Source of the DNA: Cupriavidus phytohabitans
Lineage (GTDB): Bacteria; Pseudomonadota; Gammaproteobacteria; Burkholderiales; Burkholderiaceae
Assembly: GCF_000426345.1 (NCBI RefSeq)
Contig: NZ_KE384523.1
Span: 22,958 to 71,973 of the forward strand
DNA: 49,016 nt
Direction of reading: 5' to 3'
Numbering within the stretch: position 1 is the first letter of the stretch; every line of letters begins with the position of its first letter. Position numbers and translations under genes: made by a program. Of this stretch, positions 42,291 to 49,016 are shown piece after piece. The notes beneath the pieces are model-generated. The model worked only from the letters and a program-made list of their open reading frames with translations. It made no database searches and had not been told where the DNA came from.

Positions 42291-43592
42291 ATGTTTGCGC
42301 AAGCCTTGTCCAGCCGGCTCGACCGGCGCGGCATCCACTACGCGTGGCTGGTCGCCACCCTGACCTTCCTGGTGATGCTCACTACCTCGGCCGCGCTCGG
42401 CCTGCCCGGCGCGTTCCTGTCGCCGCTGGCACGCGAGATGGGCTGGAACACCGATGAGATCTCGTCGATCCTGGCCTTCCGCTTTGCGCTGTTCGGGCTG
42501 ATGGCGCCGTTCTCGGCCATCCTGATGGAGCGCTTCGGCGTGCGCAACGTGGTGTGCGCGGCGCTGGCACTGATCGCCGGCGGCATGGCGCTGGCAACGG
42601 TGTCGACCGAGTTGTGGCAGCTCTTCGTTGCGTGGGGGCTGATGCTGGGCGTTGGCTCCGGGCTGACCGCGCTGGTGCTGGCGGCCGTGGTCGCCAACCG
42701 CTGGTTCAGCGCGCGGCGCGGGCTGGTCATCGGCATCCTGACCGCCAGTTCGGCCACCGGCCAGCTCGCGTTCCTGCCGGTGGCGGCCTGGCTGATCGAA
42801 CATATGGGCTGGCGCGTCGCGGTGCTGCCCGTGCTGGCCGCGTGCGCGTTGCTGGCAGTGCTGGTGCTGGGCATGATGCGCAACCGCCCCGCCGACGTGG
42901 GCCTGGCGGCGTTTGGCGAAGTCCCGGTCGCGACGCCGGTGCAGCCGCCGGCGCCCCCGGCACCACTGACGCTGCGCGGTCCCTTCGTGGTGTTGCGCGA
43001 CGCCGCGCGCACGCAGGCCTTCTGGGTCCTGGCCGGCACCTTCTTTATCTGCGGCCTGAGCACCAACGGCCTGATCCAGACGCATTTCATCGCGCTGTGC
43101 GGCGACTTCGGCATGGGCCCGGTGCCGGCCGCATCCGCGCTGGCGATGATGGGCGCCTTCGACTTCGTAGGCACGATTTTGTCGGGCTGGCTGTCGGACC
43201 GCTATGACAGCCGCAAGCTGCTGTTCTGGTATTACGGGCTGCGCGGCCTGTCGCTGTTCTGGCTGCCGCATTCGACCTTCACGCTCTATGGCCTGTCGAT
43301 CTTTGCCATGTTCTACGGGCTGGACTGGATCGCCACCGTGCCGCCGACGGTCAAGCTGGCTGCAACCACCTTCGGGCGCGAGCGCGCGCCGATGGTGTTC
43401 GGCTGGATCTTCGCGGCCCACCAGATCGGCGCGGCCGTGGCGGCGTTCGGCGCGGGGATGACCCGCACGCTGCTGCTGACGTATACGCCGGCGCTGTATG
43501 CAGCCGGCGCGGCCTGCCTGGTGGCGGCGCTGCTGGCGTTGATGGTCAGCCGCAAGCGCGCGGCCGGAGTGGCGGAGCCGGCACGCGCATGA
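42291..43592 (+). CDS. MFS transporter (OFA/monocarboxylate-like)
   Basis: A 433-residue 12-helix carrier. The opening RRGIHYAWLVATLTFLVMLTTSAALGLPGAFLSPLAREMGW and FGVRNVVCAALALIAGGMAL match the oxalate:formate antiporter-like group. A charged loop separates the halves. The substrate may be a mono- or dicarboxylate, unproved. It follows the TetR gene by 109 bases on the same strand and may be its target. Confidence 0.88.
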   Translation: MFAQALSSRLDRRGIHYAWLVATLTFLVMLTTSAALGLPGAFLSPLAREMGWNTDEISSILAFRFALFGLMAPFSAILMERFGVRNVVCAALALIAGGMALATVSTELWQLFVAWGLMLGVGSGLTALVLAAVVANRWFSARRGLVIGILTASSATGQLAFLPVAAWLIEHMGWRVAVLPVLAACALLAVLVLGMMRNRPADVGLAAFGEVPVATPVQPPAPPAPLTLRGPFVVLRDAARTQAFWVLAGTFFICGLSTNGLIQTHFIALCGDFGMGPVPAASALAMMGAFDFVGTILSGWLSDRYDSRKLLFWYYGLRGLSLFWLPHSTFTLYGLSIFAMFYGLDWIATVPPTVKLAATTFGRERAPMVFGWIFAAHQIGAAVAAFGAGMTRTLLLTYTPALYAAGAACLVAALLALMVSRKRAAGVAEPARA

Positions 43593-43663
43593 GCCCGGGC
43601 GGAAAGCGGCGCAACAAATGATGCAAGGCGGGCCGGGATCGCCGGATTTCGGTCCATCCTGAC

Positions 43664-43695
43664 AAAAGCCCGCCCGCATCCGCGCGCCGGCGGAC
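43664..43695 (-). terminator. Rho-independent terminator of the phosphatidyltransferase gene
   Basis: Immediately after the stop at 43696, minus strand: stem GTCCGCC / GGCGGGC (one G-U pair) with a 14-base loop, followed by TTTT. Confidence 0.55.
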
Positions 43696-44334
43696 TCAGA
43701 ACTTGGGAATGCGCAGCGTCTTGCTGACCATCAGCGTGCCCGACAGCGCGAACAGCAGCGCCAGCGGATGCAGCACGGCAGGCCCCAGCAGCCAGGCGCC
43801 GCCGGGCAGGCCGCCGCCCAGCTGTCCTTGCCAGCCACACCACGCCAGCACGGCGGTGAGCAGCACGCTGGTCGGAATCGGCGTGCCTTCGAAATACGCC
43901 ACCTTGCCACTGTCGCTGCCGGCGGCCAGCGTTTCGGCGGTGACATTGAAGCGCGCCAGCCGGCTCACGCCGCAGCAGACGAAGTAGATCAGGATGGCCA
44001 GGTCCCAGCCGCCGCGCATGCCGGCGGCAAACGCCAGCGTGGCCGGGCCGACGCCGAACGAGATCACGTCGGCCAGCGAATCGAGTTCGCGCCCCAGCGC
44101 CGAATGGGCATGGCGCCAGCGCGCGATGCGGCCGTCGAGCACGTCGAAGATGAAGGCCAGCGGCGCCAGCGCCGCGGCCGTATAGAAGTGCGACAGCCGC
44201 TGGTCCGCAACGAAGAACATGGCGAAGAACACCGACGCCATGCCGCAGGCGGCATTGCCGAGCGTGAACACATCGGCAAGCTGCAGCTCGCGCAGCATCG
44301 AGAAATGGCGGGGACGCTCGGGCCGGGTGTTCAT
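43696..44334 (-). CDS. pssA: CDP-diacylglycerol-serine O-phosphatidyltransferase-like enzyme
   Basis: A 212-residue inner membrane CDP-alcohol phosphatidyltransferase. The signature D-G-x2-A-R-x8-G-x3-D-x3-D is complete: D67 G68, A71 R72, G81, D85 and D89 (FDVLDGRIARW then LGRELDSLAD). It is related to PssA, which makes phosphatidylserine from CDP-diacylglycerol and serine; archaetidyl or phosphatidyl alternatives cannot be excluded. It follows the ABM gene by 9 bases in the same direction. Confidence 0.8.
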   Translation of the reverse strand: MNTRPERPRHFSMLRELQLADVFTLGNAACGMASVFFAMFFVADQRLSHFYTAAALAPLAFIFDVLDGRIARWRHAHSALGRELDSLADVISFGVGPATLAFAAGMRGGWDLAILIYFVCCGVSRLARFNVTAETLAAGSDSGKVAYFEGTPIPTSVLLTAVLAWCGWQGQLGGGLPGGAWLLGPAVLHPLALLFALSGTLMVSKTLRIPKF

Positions 44335-44343
44335 CGGTCGCGC

Positions 44344-44634
44344 TTACAGGGCCTTGGATACGTGGTGCACATTCGGCGGCGCGGCGAAGGTATCGCCGAC
44401 CAATGCACGCCACTGCTGGAATTCGGGCGATTCGCGGAAGTGGACCATGTGGTCTTCCACGGTCTCCCAGTCGACCACCAGCGTGTACTGCTCGGGCTGC
44501 TCGATGGAGCGGAACAGCTGCACGCCGTGGCAGCCGCGCGAGCGCAGGAACAGCGGCTTGGCCTGGCTGACGCCCTGTTCGAACTGCTGCTCCATGCCGG
44601 GCTTGATGGTGAGTTGGGCGATTTCCTTGATCAT
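44344..44634 (-). CDS. Antibiotic biosynthesis monooxygenase (ABM) domain protein
   Basis: A 96-residue dimeric alpha+beta barrel protein: IAQLTIKPGMEQQFEQGVSQAKPLFLRSRGCHGVQLFRSIEQPEQYTLVVDWETVEDHMVHFRESPEFQQW is the full ABM fold pattern. Family members include small cofactor-free monooxygenases and heme-degrading enzymes; many have no known substrate. Likely cotranscribed with pssA. Confidence 0.88.
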   Translation of the reverse strand: MIKEIAQLTIKPGMEQQFEQGVSQAKPLFLRSRGCHGVQLFRSIEQPEQYTLVVDWETVEDHMVHFRESPEFQQWRALVGDTFAAPPNVHHVSKAL

Positions 44635-44785
44635 GGCGGTTCCGGGGACTTTGGGTTGGAGGCCGGCGCGCGCCGGCGGGTTCCTGCTACCTTAGCACGA
44701 TCGCGGCGCCGCATGCCGCGGAAAGCATTCCGTTACACGGCTCAGCTAGCATCGTGGACCTTGCCACTTCGTTGCCAGAACTGCC

Positions 44786-46585
44786 ATGCCGACACGCTTG
44801 CGACCGCTGACCGGAAACCTTAGCATCCCTGCCTTAGCCGTTCTTCTTTGCCTGCCCGGTGCCGCGCCGGCATTTGGCGCCATGCAGCCATGCGGCGCGC
44901 CGGCGACAGCCATTGCCCAGATCCAGGATGGCGGCGCATTGTCCGGCCGCACGGTGGAACTCGAAGCCGTGGTGACCGCGGATTTCAGCGGCGAGCGCGG
45001 CCTGCGCGGCTTCTTCGTGCAGCAGGCTGACGCCCGGCGCCAGCGGCGGCCGGGCATTTCCGAAGGGTTGTTCGTCTATGCGCCGCGGGCAACGGCGCGC
45101 GCGGGCGACCTGGTGCGCCTGTCCGGAAGGGTCGAGGAAAAATTCGGACAAACGCAGCTCACCTTGTCCGATGCGCCGACCGTCTGCGCCAGCGGCATCC
45201 CGGTCACGCCGGCAACGCTGACGCTGCCAGCCAGCGATGCCGACCTGCGTGCCCGTGCGGGCATGCTGGTCACGCTGCCGCAGACGCTGACGGTCAGCGA
45301 TACCCATGAACTGGCGCGCTACGGCACGCTGGCGCTGAGCCTCGGGCGCCCGTTCGCGCCGACGCAGGCCGCCTTGCCGGGCGCGGCGGCAGCGCAAGGC
45401 GCGGCAGCCAATTCGCGCAACCGGCTGCTGCTCGACGATGGCTCTACGCGCCAGTATCCGGAAGTGGTGCCCTACCCGCCGCCGCAGCTTGCGGCCACCC
45501 ATCCGCTGCGTGCCGGCGATACCGTCAGCGGCGTGGCCGGCGTGCTGGAGATGCGCCACGGGCAGTGGCGCCTGCAGCCGGTGCGCGGCGCGCGGGCTCC
45601 GGCGTTCCAGGCCACCAACCCGCGCCCGGGCGTGCCGGCGCGCCATCCCGCCGCAACGTTGCGGGTGGCGGCATTCAATCTGCAAAACTACTTCAATGGC
45701 GGCAGTGGCGGTCTCGCTTCGGCCGACAACCGCGGCGCGCGGAGCGCCGCGGCGCTGGCCCGGCAGGAAGCCAAGCTGGCCGCCGCGCTGCACGCGCTGG
45801 ATGCCGACGTGATCGGCCTGATGGAGCTGCAGAACAACGGCTTTGGCCCGGACGGCGCCGCGGGGCAACTGGCGGCGCGGCTCGGGCCCGACTGGCGCGT
45901 CGTCGATCCCGGCACGCCCGCGCTCGGCGGCGACGTGATCGCGGTGGGCCTGCTCTACAACGCCCGCGCCGCGGAGATCGTCGGCCGTGCCGCCACCACG
46001 TGGCTGGGCGCGCGCAACCGGCAGCCGCTCGCCGCCAGCTTCCGGGCAAAGGCCGGCGGCGCGCCCGTGACGGTCGTGGTCAACCACCTCAAGTCAAAGA
46101 ACTGCATGGAAGCCGGTGGCGCACAAGCCGACCAGGGGGATGGCCAGGGATGCTGGAATCCCTCGCGCATGCAAGCGGCCGGCGCCCTCGCCGACTGGCT
46201 TGCCACGGTGCCGACCGGCGCGCCCGGCGCGGGCGTGCTGGTGATCGGCGACCTGAACAGCTATGCGATGGAAGATCCGGTGCGCCTGCTGGCACGGCGC
46301 GGCTATGCGGACATGGTGGCGAAGCTGGCGGGACCGCACGCCTACAGCTACGTCTATAACGGGCAGGCCGGCTACCTCGACCATGTGCTGGCCGATGCCG
46401 CGGCCGCAAGGCATGTCGTCGCCGTGCAGGCATGGCATATCAATGCCGACGAGCCCGCGGCGTTCTCGTATGCGCCGGCCCCGGGCGCGCCTTCGGTGCC
46501 CGCCTACTACGCCCCCGATGCATACCGGTCGTCCGACCACGACCCCTTGCTGATCGACCTCGCCCTCCCCACCGCATCGCCCTAG
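44786..46585 (+). CDS. Secreted ExeM/NucH-like endonuclease-exonuclease-phosphatase family nuclease
   Basis: A 599-residue extracellular or periplasmic nuclease. The signal peptide ends around AFGA. An N-terminal OB-fold-like domain (about 32-230) precedes the EEP domain: LRVAAFNLQNYF, LMELQNNG (Glu), VVNHLKSKNC, GDLNSYAMEDP and SSDHDPLL carry the metal and catalytic residues. Related to Shewanella ExeM, which degrades extracellular DNA in biofilms. It ends without a lamin-tail or GlyGly-CTERM anchor, so it is probably soluble. It overlaps the DUF2127 gene tail to tail by 4 bases. Confidence 0.88.
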   Translation: MPTRLRPLTGNLSIPALAVLLCLPGAAPAFGAMQPCGAPATAIAQIQDGGALSGRTVELEAVVTADFSGERGLRGFFVQQADARRQRRPGISEGLFVYAPRATARAGDLVRLSGRVEEKFGQTQLTLSDAPTVCASGIPVTPATLTLPASDADLRARAGMLVTLPQTLTVSDTHELARYGTLALSLGRPFAPTQAALPGAAAAQGAAANSRNRLLLDDGSTRQYPEVVPYPPPQLAATHPLRAGDTVSGVAGVLEMRHGQWRLQPVRGARAPAFQATNPRPGVPARHPAATLRVAAFNLQNYFNGGSGGLASADNRGARSAAALARQEAKLAAALHALDADVIGLMELQNNGFGPDGAAGQLAARLGPDWRVVDPGTPALGGDVIAVGLLYNARAAEIVGRAATTWLGARNRQPLAASFRAKAGGAPVTVVVNHLKSKNCMEAGGAQADQGDGQGCWNPSRMQAAGALADWLATVPTGAPGAGVLVIGDLNSYAMEDPVRLLARRGYADMVAKLAGPHAYSYVYNGQAGYLDHVLADAAAARHVVAVQAWHINADEPAAFSYAPAPGAPSVPAYYAPDAYRSSDHDPLLIDLALPTASP

Positions 46586-47052
46586 CCGCCCGACACGCGC
46601 CGCATCAGCAATCCCCGCGCAAGGTATAGCACCACCAGCAGGTTGGCGGCCGCCAGCCCGCCATGCAGCCAGCTCGGGTGGACAAAGGCCTCGTACAGCT
46701 CCAGCGGGATATAGCTGCCGCCGGACCAGACGCCGATCCAGCTGCCCCACGCGAGCCCACGCCAAAGCCCGTAAGCCTCGGCGAAGCGCATCAGCGCATA
46801 GACCGCCGCCGAGCCGCCGATCGCCCACAGCCGCGCGTTCTCGGGATGCGCGAGCAGCGACAGGAAGATGGTGGGATAGCGGCTGGCGGGGTTGACGTGC
46901 AGGCGCTGGATGATGGCTTCGGCCAGCGCCTGCGCATCGCGGTGCAGCAGCGCCGCCAGCCCCAGGCCGGCGACGATCACCAGCAGGCCCTTGGCCGCCT
47001 CGAACATGGCGATGCCCTTCAGGCCCAGTGCGCCCTCGCCCTGCTTTGCCAT
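46582..47052 (-). CDS. DUF2127 family membrane protein
   Basis: A 156-residue protein with about four helices: GIAMFEAAKGLLVIVAGLGLAALL near the start and LWAIGGSAAVYALMRFAEAYGLWRGLAWGSW in the middle are the DUF2127 hallmarks. The ATG at 47052 is used; the frame opens at 47085. Function unknown. Confidence 0.85.
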   Translation of the reverse strand: MAKQGEGALGLKGIAMFEAAKGLLVIVAGLGLAALLHRDAQALAEAIIQRLHVNPASRYPTIFLSLLAHPENARLWAIGGSAAVYALMRFAEAYGLWRGLAWGSWIGVWSGGSYIPLELYEAFVHPSWLHGGLAAANLLVVLYLARGLLMRRVSGG

Positions 47053-47132
47053 GCGTGTTCCCCGTACGGATTGCAGTGACTGCAAAGCCGGTATTGTGCA
47101 ACAGGGGAACGGCGCGCGGCAGGGCTGCGCCT

Positions 47133-47570
47133 TCAGCGGCCGTAGTCGCGCTCGCGCATCGGCCCGTCGGCATCGATGCCGCCGCTGGCGGCAAGCGGGC
47201 CATCGACGGTCAGCGGTCCGGCAACGGTCAGGTCGCCATTGACCACCATGTCTCCGTGCACGGTCAACGGTCCCTTGAACACCTTCAGGTAGCCGCCGCG
47301 ATACGGCACCGCGCGGGCGCTGACCGGGCCGGTGAAATACGCCGCGGTCAGCGGGCCGCTGGCGAAGACGTGGCCGGCGACGGTAAGCGTGCCATGGACC
47401 CGCACCGGTCCCTGCACTTGCGCCGATCCGCCGGTCGTGATCGAGCCCGACTCATGCGGCTGCGCACGCAACGGCCCCGCGCCGAGCTGCAACGCCAGCG
47501 CCAGCGTGGCGCCCAATGCCAGCCGCCACGCCCATGTCGCGGTATCGAGGCCAAGGGTACGGGGCATCAT
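47133..47570 (-). CDS. Periplasmic repeat protein, probable beta-solenoid (polymer-forming-like)
   Basis: A 145-residue protein with a signal peptide (ALGATLALALQLGAGPLRAQ). The mature part repeats GPLTV-GDL-V motifs (GPVRVHGTLTVAGHVFASGPLTA, GPLTVHGDMVVNGDLTVAGPLTVDGPLAASG) with about 6 residues per turn, which predicts a right-handed beta-helix resembling bactofilins, but exported. A second ATG at 47567 is an alternative start. No catalytic residues; role unknown. Confidence 0.65.
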   Translation of the reverse strand: MMPRTLGLDTATWAWRLALGATLALALQLGAGPLRAQPHESGSITTGGSAQVQGPVRVHGTLTVAGHVFASGPLTAAYFTGPVSARAVPYRGGYLKVFKGPLTVHGDMVVNGDLTVAGPLTVDGPLAASGGIDADGPMRERDYGR

Positions 47571-47643
47571 GATGATGAAAAACCTCCTGCAGCGGCGTTG
47601 GCCGCTGTTTCCAACTTAGTGCCGATCGCAATGCCGTGCAAGG

Positions 47644-48210
47644 TTATGGCACCTGCTGTGCTTCCAGCCTCGCCTTCAGGCGCCTGACCGCCTCGGCCGA
47701 CTCTGACTGCAGTCTCGAGCGCAGCATCAGGCGATTGATCAGCGCAAAGAGCAGCGTGGGCGACTGGTAGCTGAATTCCCGTTCGAAACGCGTGCTTTCC
47801 GCCGACGGCGTCAGCGACGGCGTCATGGCCGGCGTGAGCTTGTAGGTGATGGTGCCGGCCCGCCGTCCGCCCGGCACCTCGCCAGCGATCGCCCAGAGGC
47901 GTGGCCGCTGGCTGATGGTGACGGTCCAGATGACCACGGCGCTGCGCTCGCCTGCGACAAAGCTTTCGGCCACGCGCTCGCCCAGGCCCAGCGGATGGTC
48001 AGTCGCGCCGGCTACCGCGCCAGAGGCGGGATACCAGGCCGGCCAGTGCCGCGGCGTGGAAATATAGTCGAACACCTCGGTCGGGGTGCGCGCGATCACT
48101 ACTTCGTCATGGATGCTGGTGCGGTCGGCCCACGGCAATGGCACCAGCAGCAGCGCCACCGTGAGCGCGGCAAAGATCAATCCCCAGACCGGTTTCCTGA
48201 AGCGAAGCAT
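47644..48210 (-). CDS. SRPBCC family protein with membrane anchor
   Basis: A 188-residue protein: one N-terminal helix (GLIFAALTVALLLVPLPWA), then the START-like START/SRPBCC fold with HDEVVIARTPTEVFDYISTPRHWPAWYPAS, VAESFVAG and the C-terminal helix RLQSESAEAVRRLKARLE. The fold usually binds a lipid or other hydrophobic ligand. It lies 129 bases downstream of the outer membrane factor. Confidence 0.8.
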   Translation of the reverse strand: MLRFRKPVWGLIFAALTVALLLVPLPWADRTSIHDEVVIARTPTEVFDYISTPRHWPAWYPASGAVAGATDHPLGLGERVAESFVAGERSAVVIWTVTISQRPRLWAIAGEVPGGRRAGTITYKLTPAMTPSLTPSAESTRFEREFSYQSPTLLFALINRLMLRSRLQSESAEAVRRLKARLEAQQVP

Positions 48211-48338
48211 GGCGGCGGAACCAGGCGCACGCGGGTCTGTCCCCGGGCGCCCCGGACGCGTGGCGCGATGCTTCCAGTGTAGTGATTCCGGGGCGTCGCG
48301 CCAGCACCGCCGCGGTCACGGCACGGCGTTGCAGTGCG

Positions 48339-49016
48339 TCATTGCGCCGGCGCCGGCTGCGCGGCCGCCACCGTCTCCGGCACCGGCCCCCAGCCGCCGC
48401 CCAGCCGGCGGACCAGCGACACCGTTGCGGCAGCGCGCAAACCGGCCACCGCATTGGCTTCGCGCTGCGACTGCAGCACGGTGCGGTCGGCATCGATCAC
48501 GGCCAGGTAGTCGACCGCGCCGGCATCGTAGCGGCTGCGCGAGATCCGCGCCGCGCGGCGCGCACCGCCCAGCGCGCTGTCCAGCGCGCCCGCCTGCTGG
48601 CTCAACCAGCGCACGTCGGCCAGGCTGTCCTCGACTTCGCGGAAGGCCACCAGCACGGTCTGCCGGTACGCGGCCACGCTCTCCTCGTGCGCGGCGCGCG
48701 CGCCGGCCAGGTTGGAACTGTTGCGGCCGCCGTCGAACACCGTCTGCGCGATGGTCGAGCCGATCAGAGGGCCCAGCATCCACGTGCGCGACGACCACTT
48801 GAACAGGTTGGACAGGTCCGCCGATTCAAAGCCAAACAGTCCGGTCAGCGTGATGCGCGGGAAGAAGGCCGCCTTGGCCACGCCGATGCGGGCATTGGCA
48901 GCGGCCATCTGCCGCTCCGCTGCGGCGATGTCGGGACGCCGCTCCAGCAACTCGGACGGCAGCCCGGCCGGGATCGCGATCGGCGCGGCATCGAACGGCC
49001 GCGCCGGCAGCGAGAA
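48339..49016 (-). CDS. Outer membrane efflux factor (NodT/TolC family), 3' part
   Basis: The frame is open to the right edge, so the N-terminal part is missing. Visible: IPAGLPSELLERRPDIAAAERQMAAANARIGVAKAAFFPRITLTG, the hallmark of the second TolC repeat, then FDGGRNSSNLAGARAAHEESVAAYRQTVLVAFREVEDSLADVRWL and YDAGAVDYLAVIDADRTVLQSQRE. This is the trimeric channel of an RND, MFS or ABC efflux pump, whose inner membrane genes should lie beyond the edge. Confidence 0.9.
   Translation of the reverse strand, partial: FSLPARPFDAAPIAIPAGLPSELLERRPDIAAAERQMAAANARIGVAKAAFFPRITLTGLFGFESADLSNLFKWSSRTWMLGPLIGSTIAQTVFDGGRNSSNLAGARAAHEESVAAYRQTVLVAFREVEDSLADVRWLSQQAGALDSALGGARRAARISRSRYDAGAVDYLAVIDADRTVLQSQREANAVAGLRAAATVSLVRRLGGGWGPVPETVAAAQPAPAQ

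Noticed and set aside
1..49016. Search for tRNA, rRNA, IS elements, prophage or attachment sites
   Set aside because: No cloverleaf, transposase, integrase or target-site duplication could be seen by eye.

Overview
The window is high-GC, densely packed DNA of a metabolically versatile beta-proteobacterium. A trimeric Burkholderiales-type porin, a Bug/TctC-type solute receptor, many LysR/TetR/AraC regulators, several MFS carriers, nitronate monooxygenase-family proteins, BKACE enzymes and a NodT-type outer membrane factor together suggest Cupriavidus or a close relative. The genus is an inference from gene content; no rRNA or other marker is present. No tRNA, rRNA, CRISPR array, insertion sequence or replication origin was recognised.

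Layout. (1) 1-2.4 kb: two paralogous secreted proteins made of a DPYTDGAR-type repeat (the left one runs off the window) flank a TetR regulator and a tiny membrane peptide. Each repeat gene has the same three palindromes upstream, and a related site precedes tetR, so this looks like a self-contained, locally duplicated regulon. (2) 2.5-8.1 kb: two alpha/beta hydrolases, an AGE-family epimerase and several small conserved hypothetical proteins. (3) 8.1-10.6 kb: an acyl-CoA ligase divergent from a Crp/Fnr regulator. (4) 10.7-20 kb: a catabolic block on the minus strand, read from 18818 leftwards: two BKACE-family enzymes, an SDR dehydrogenase, a quinone/zinc-type oxidoreductase, a TctC receptor, a TauD-type dioxygenase and a porin, with a divergent AraC regulator. 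Its substrate is unknown. (5) 20.4-23.1 kb: a response regulator and hybrid histidine kinase pair, with a small membrane protein overlapping antisense. (6) 23.3-28.5 kb: a minus-strand array of DHA2 MFS, TetR, YbfB-type MFS, Old Yellow Enzyme and glyoxalase-fold protein, closed by a 20-bp perfect hairpin.

(7) 28.8-36.6 kb: two LysR regulators, two nitronate monooxygenase-family proteins, a MOSC protein, and a tight operon DUF485 - ActP-type symporter - cytochrome b561 - NMO-like protein - HPP-like membrane protein. (8) 37-40.6 kb: a beta-lactamase-fold hydrolase, then an intact aspartate ammonia-lyase surrounded by gene debris (a dihydroorotase piece, a possible orotate phosphoribosyltransferase piece and a frameshifted acetamidase/formamidase piece). 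(9) 40.6-43.6 kb: SDR/TetR divergent pair and an OFA-like MFS carrier. (10) 43.7-49 kb: phosphatidylserine synthase-type enzyme, ABM-domain protein, secreted ExeM-like nuclease, DUF2127 membrane protein, a periplasmic repeat protein, an SRPBCC protein, and the 3' part of an RND/MFS outer membrane factor.

The least explained element is the repeat-protein/TetR locus at the left edge. The paired-BKACE pathway and the symporter-NMO-like operon are the best candidates for undescribed metabolism. All functional calls come from reading motifs by eye; no database search was possible.
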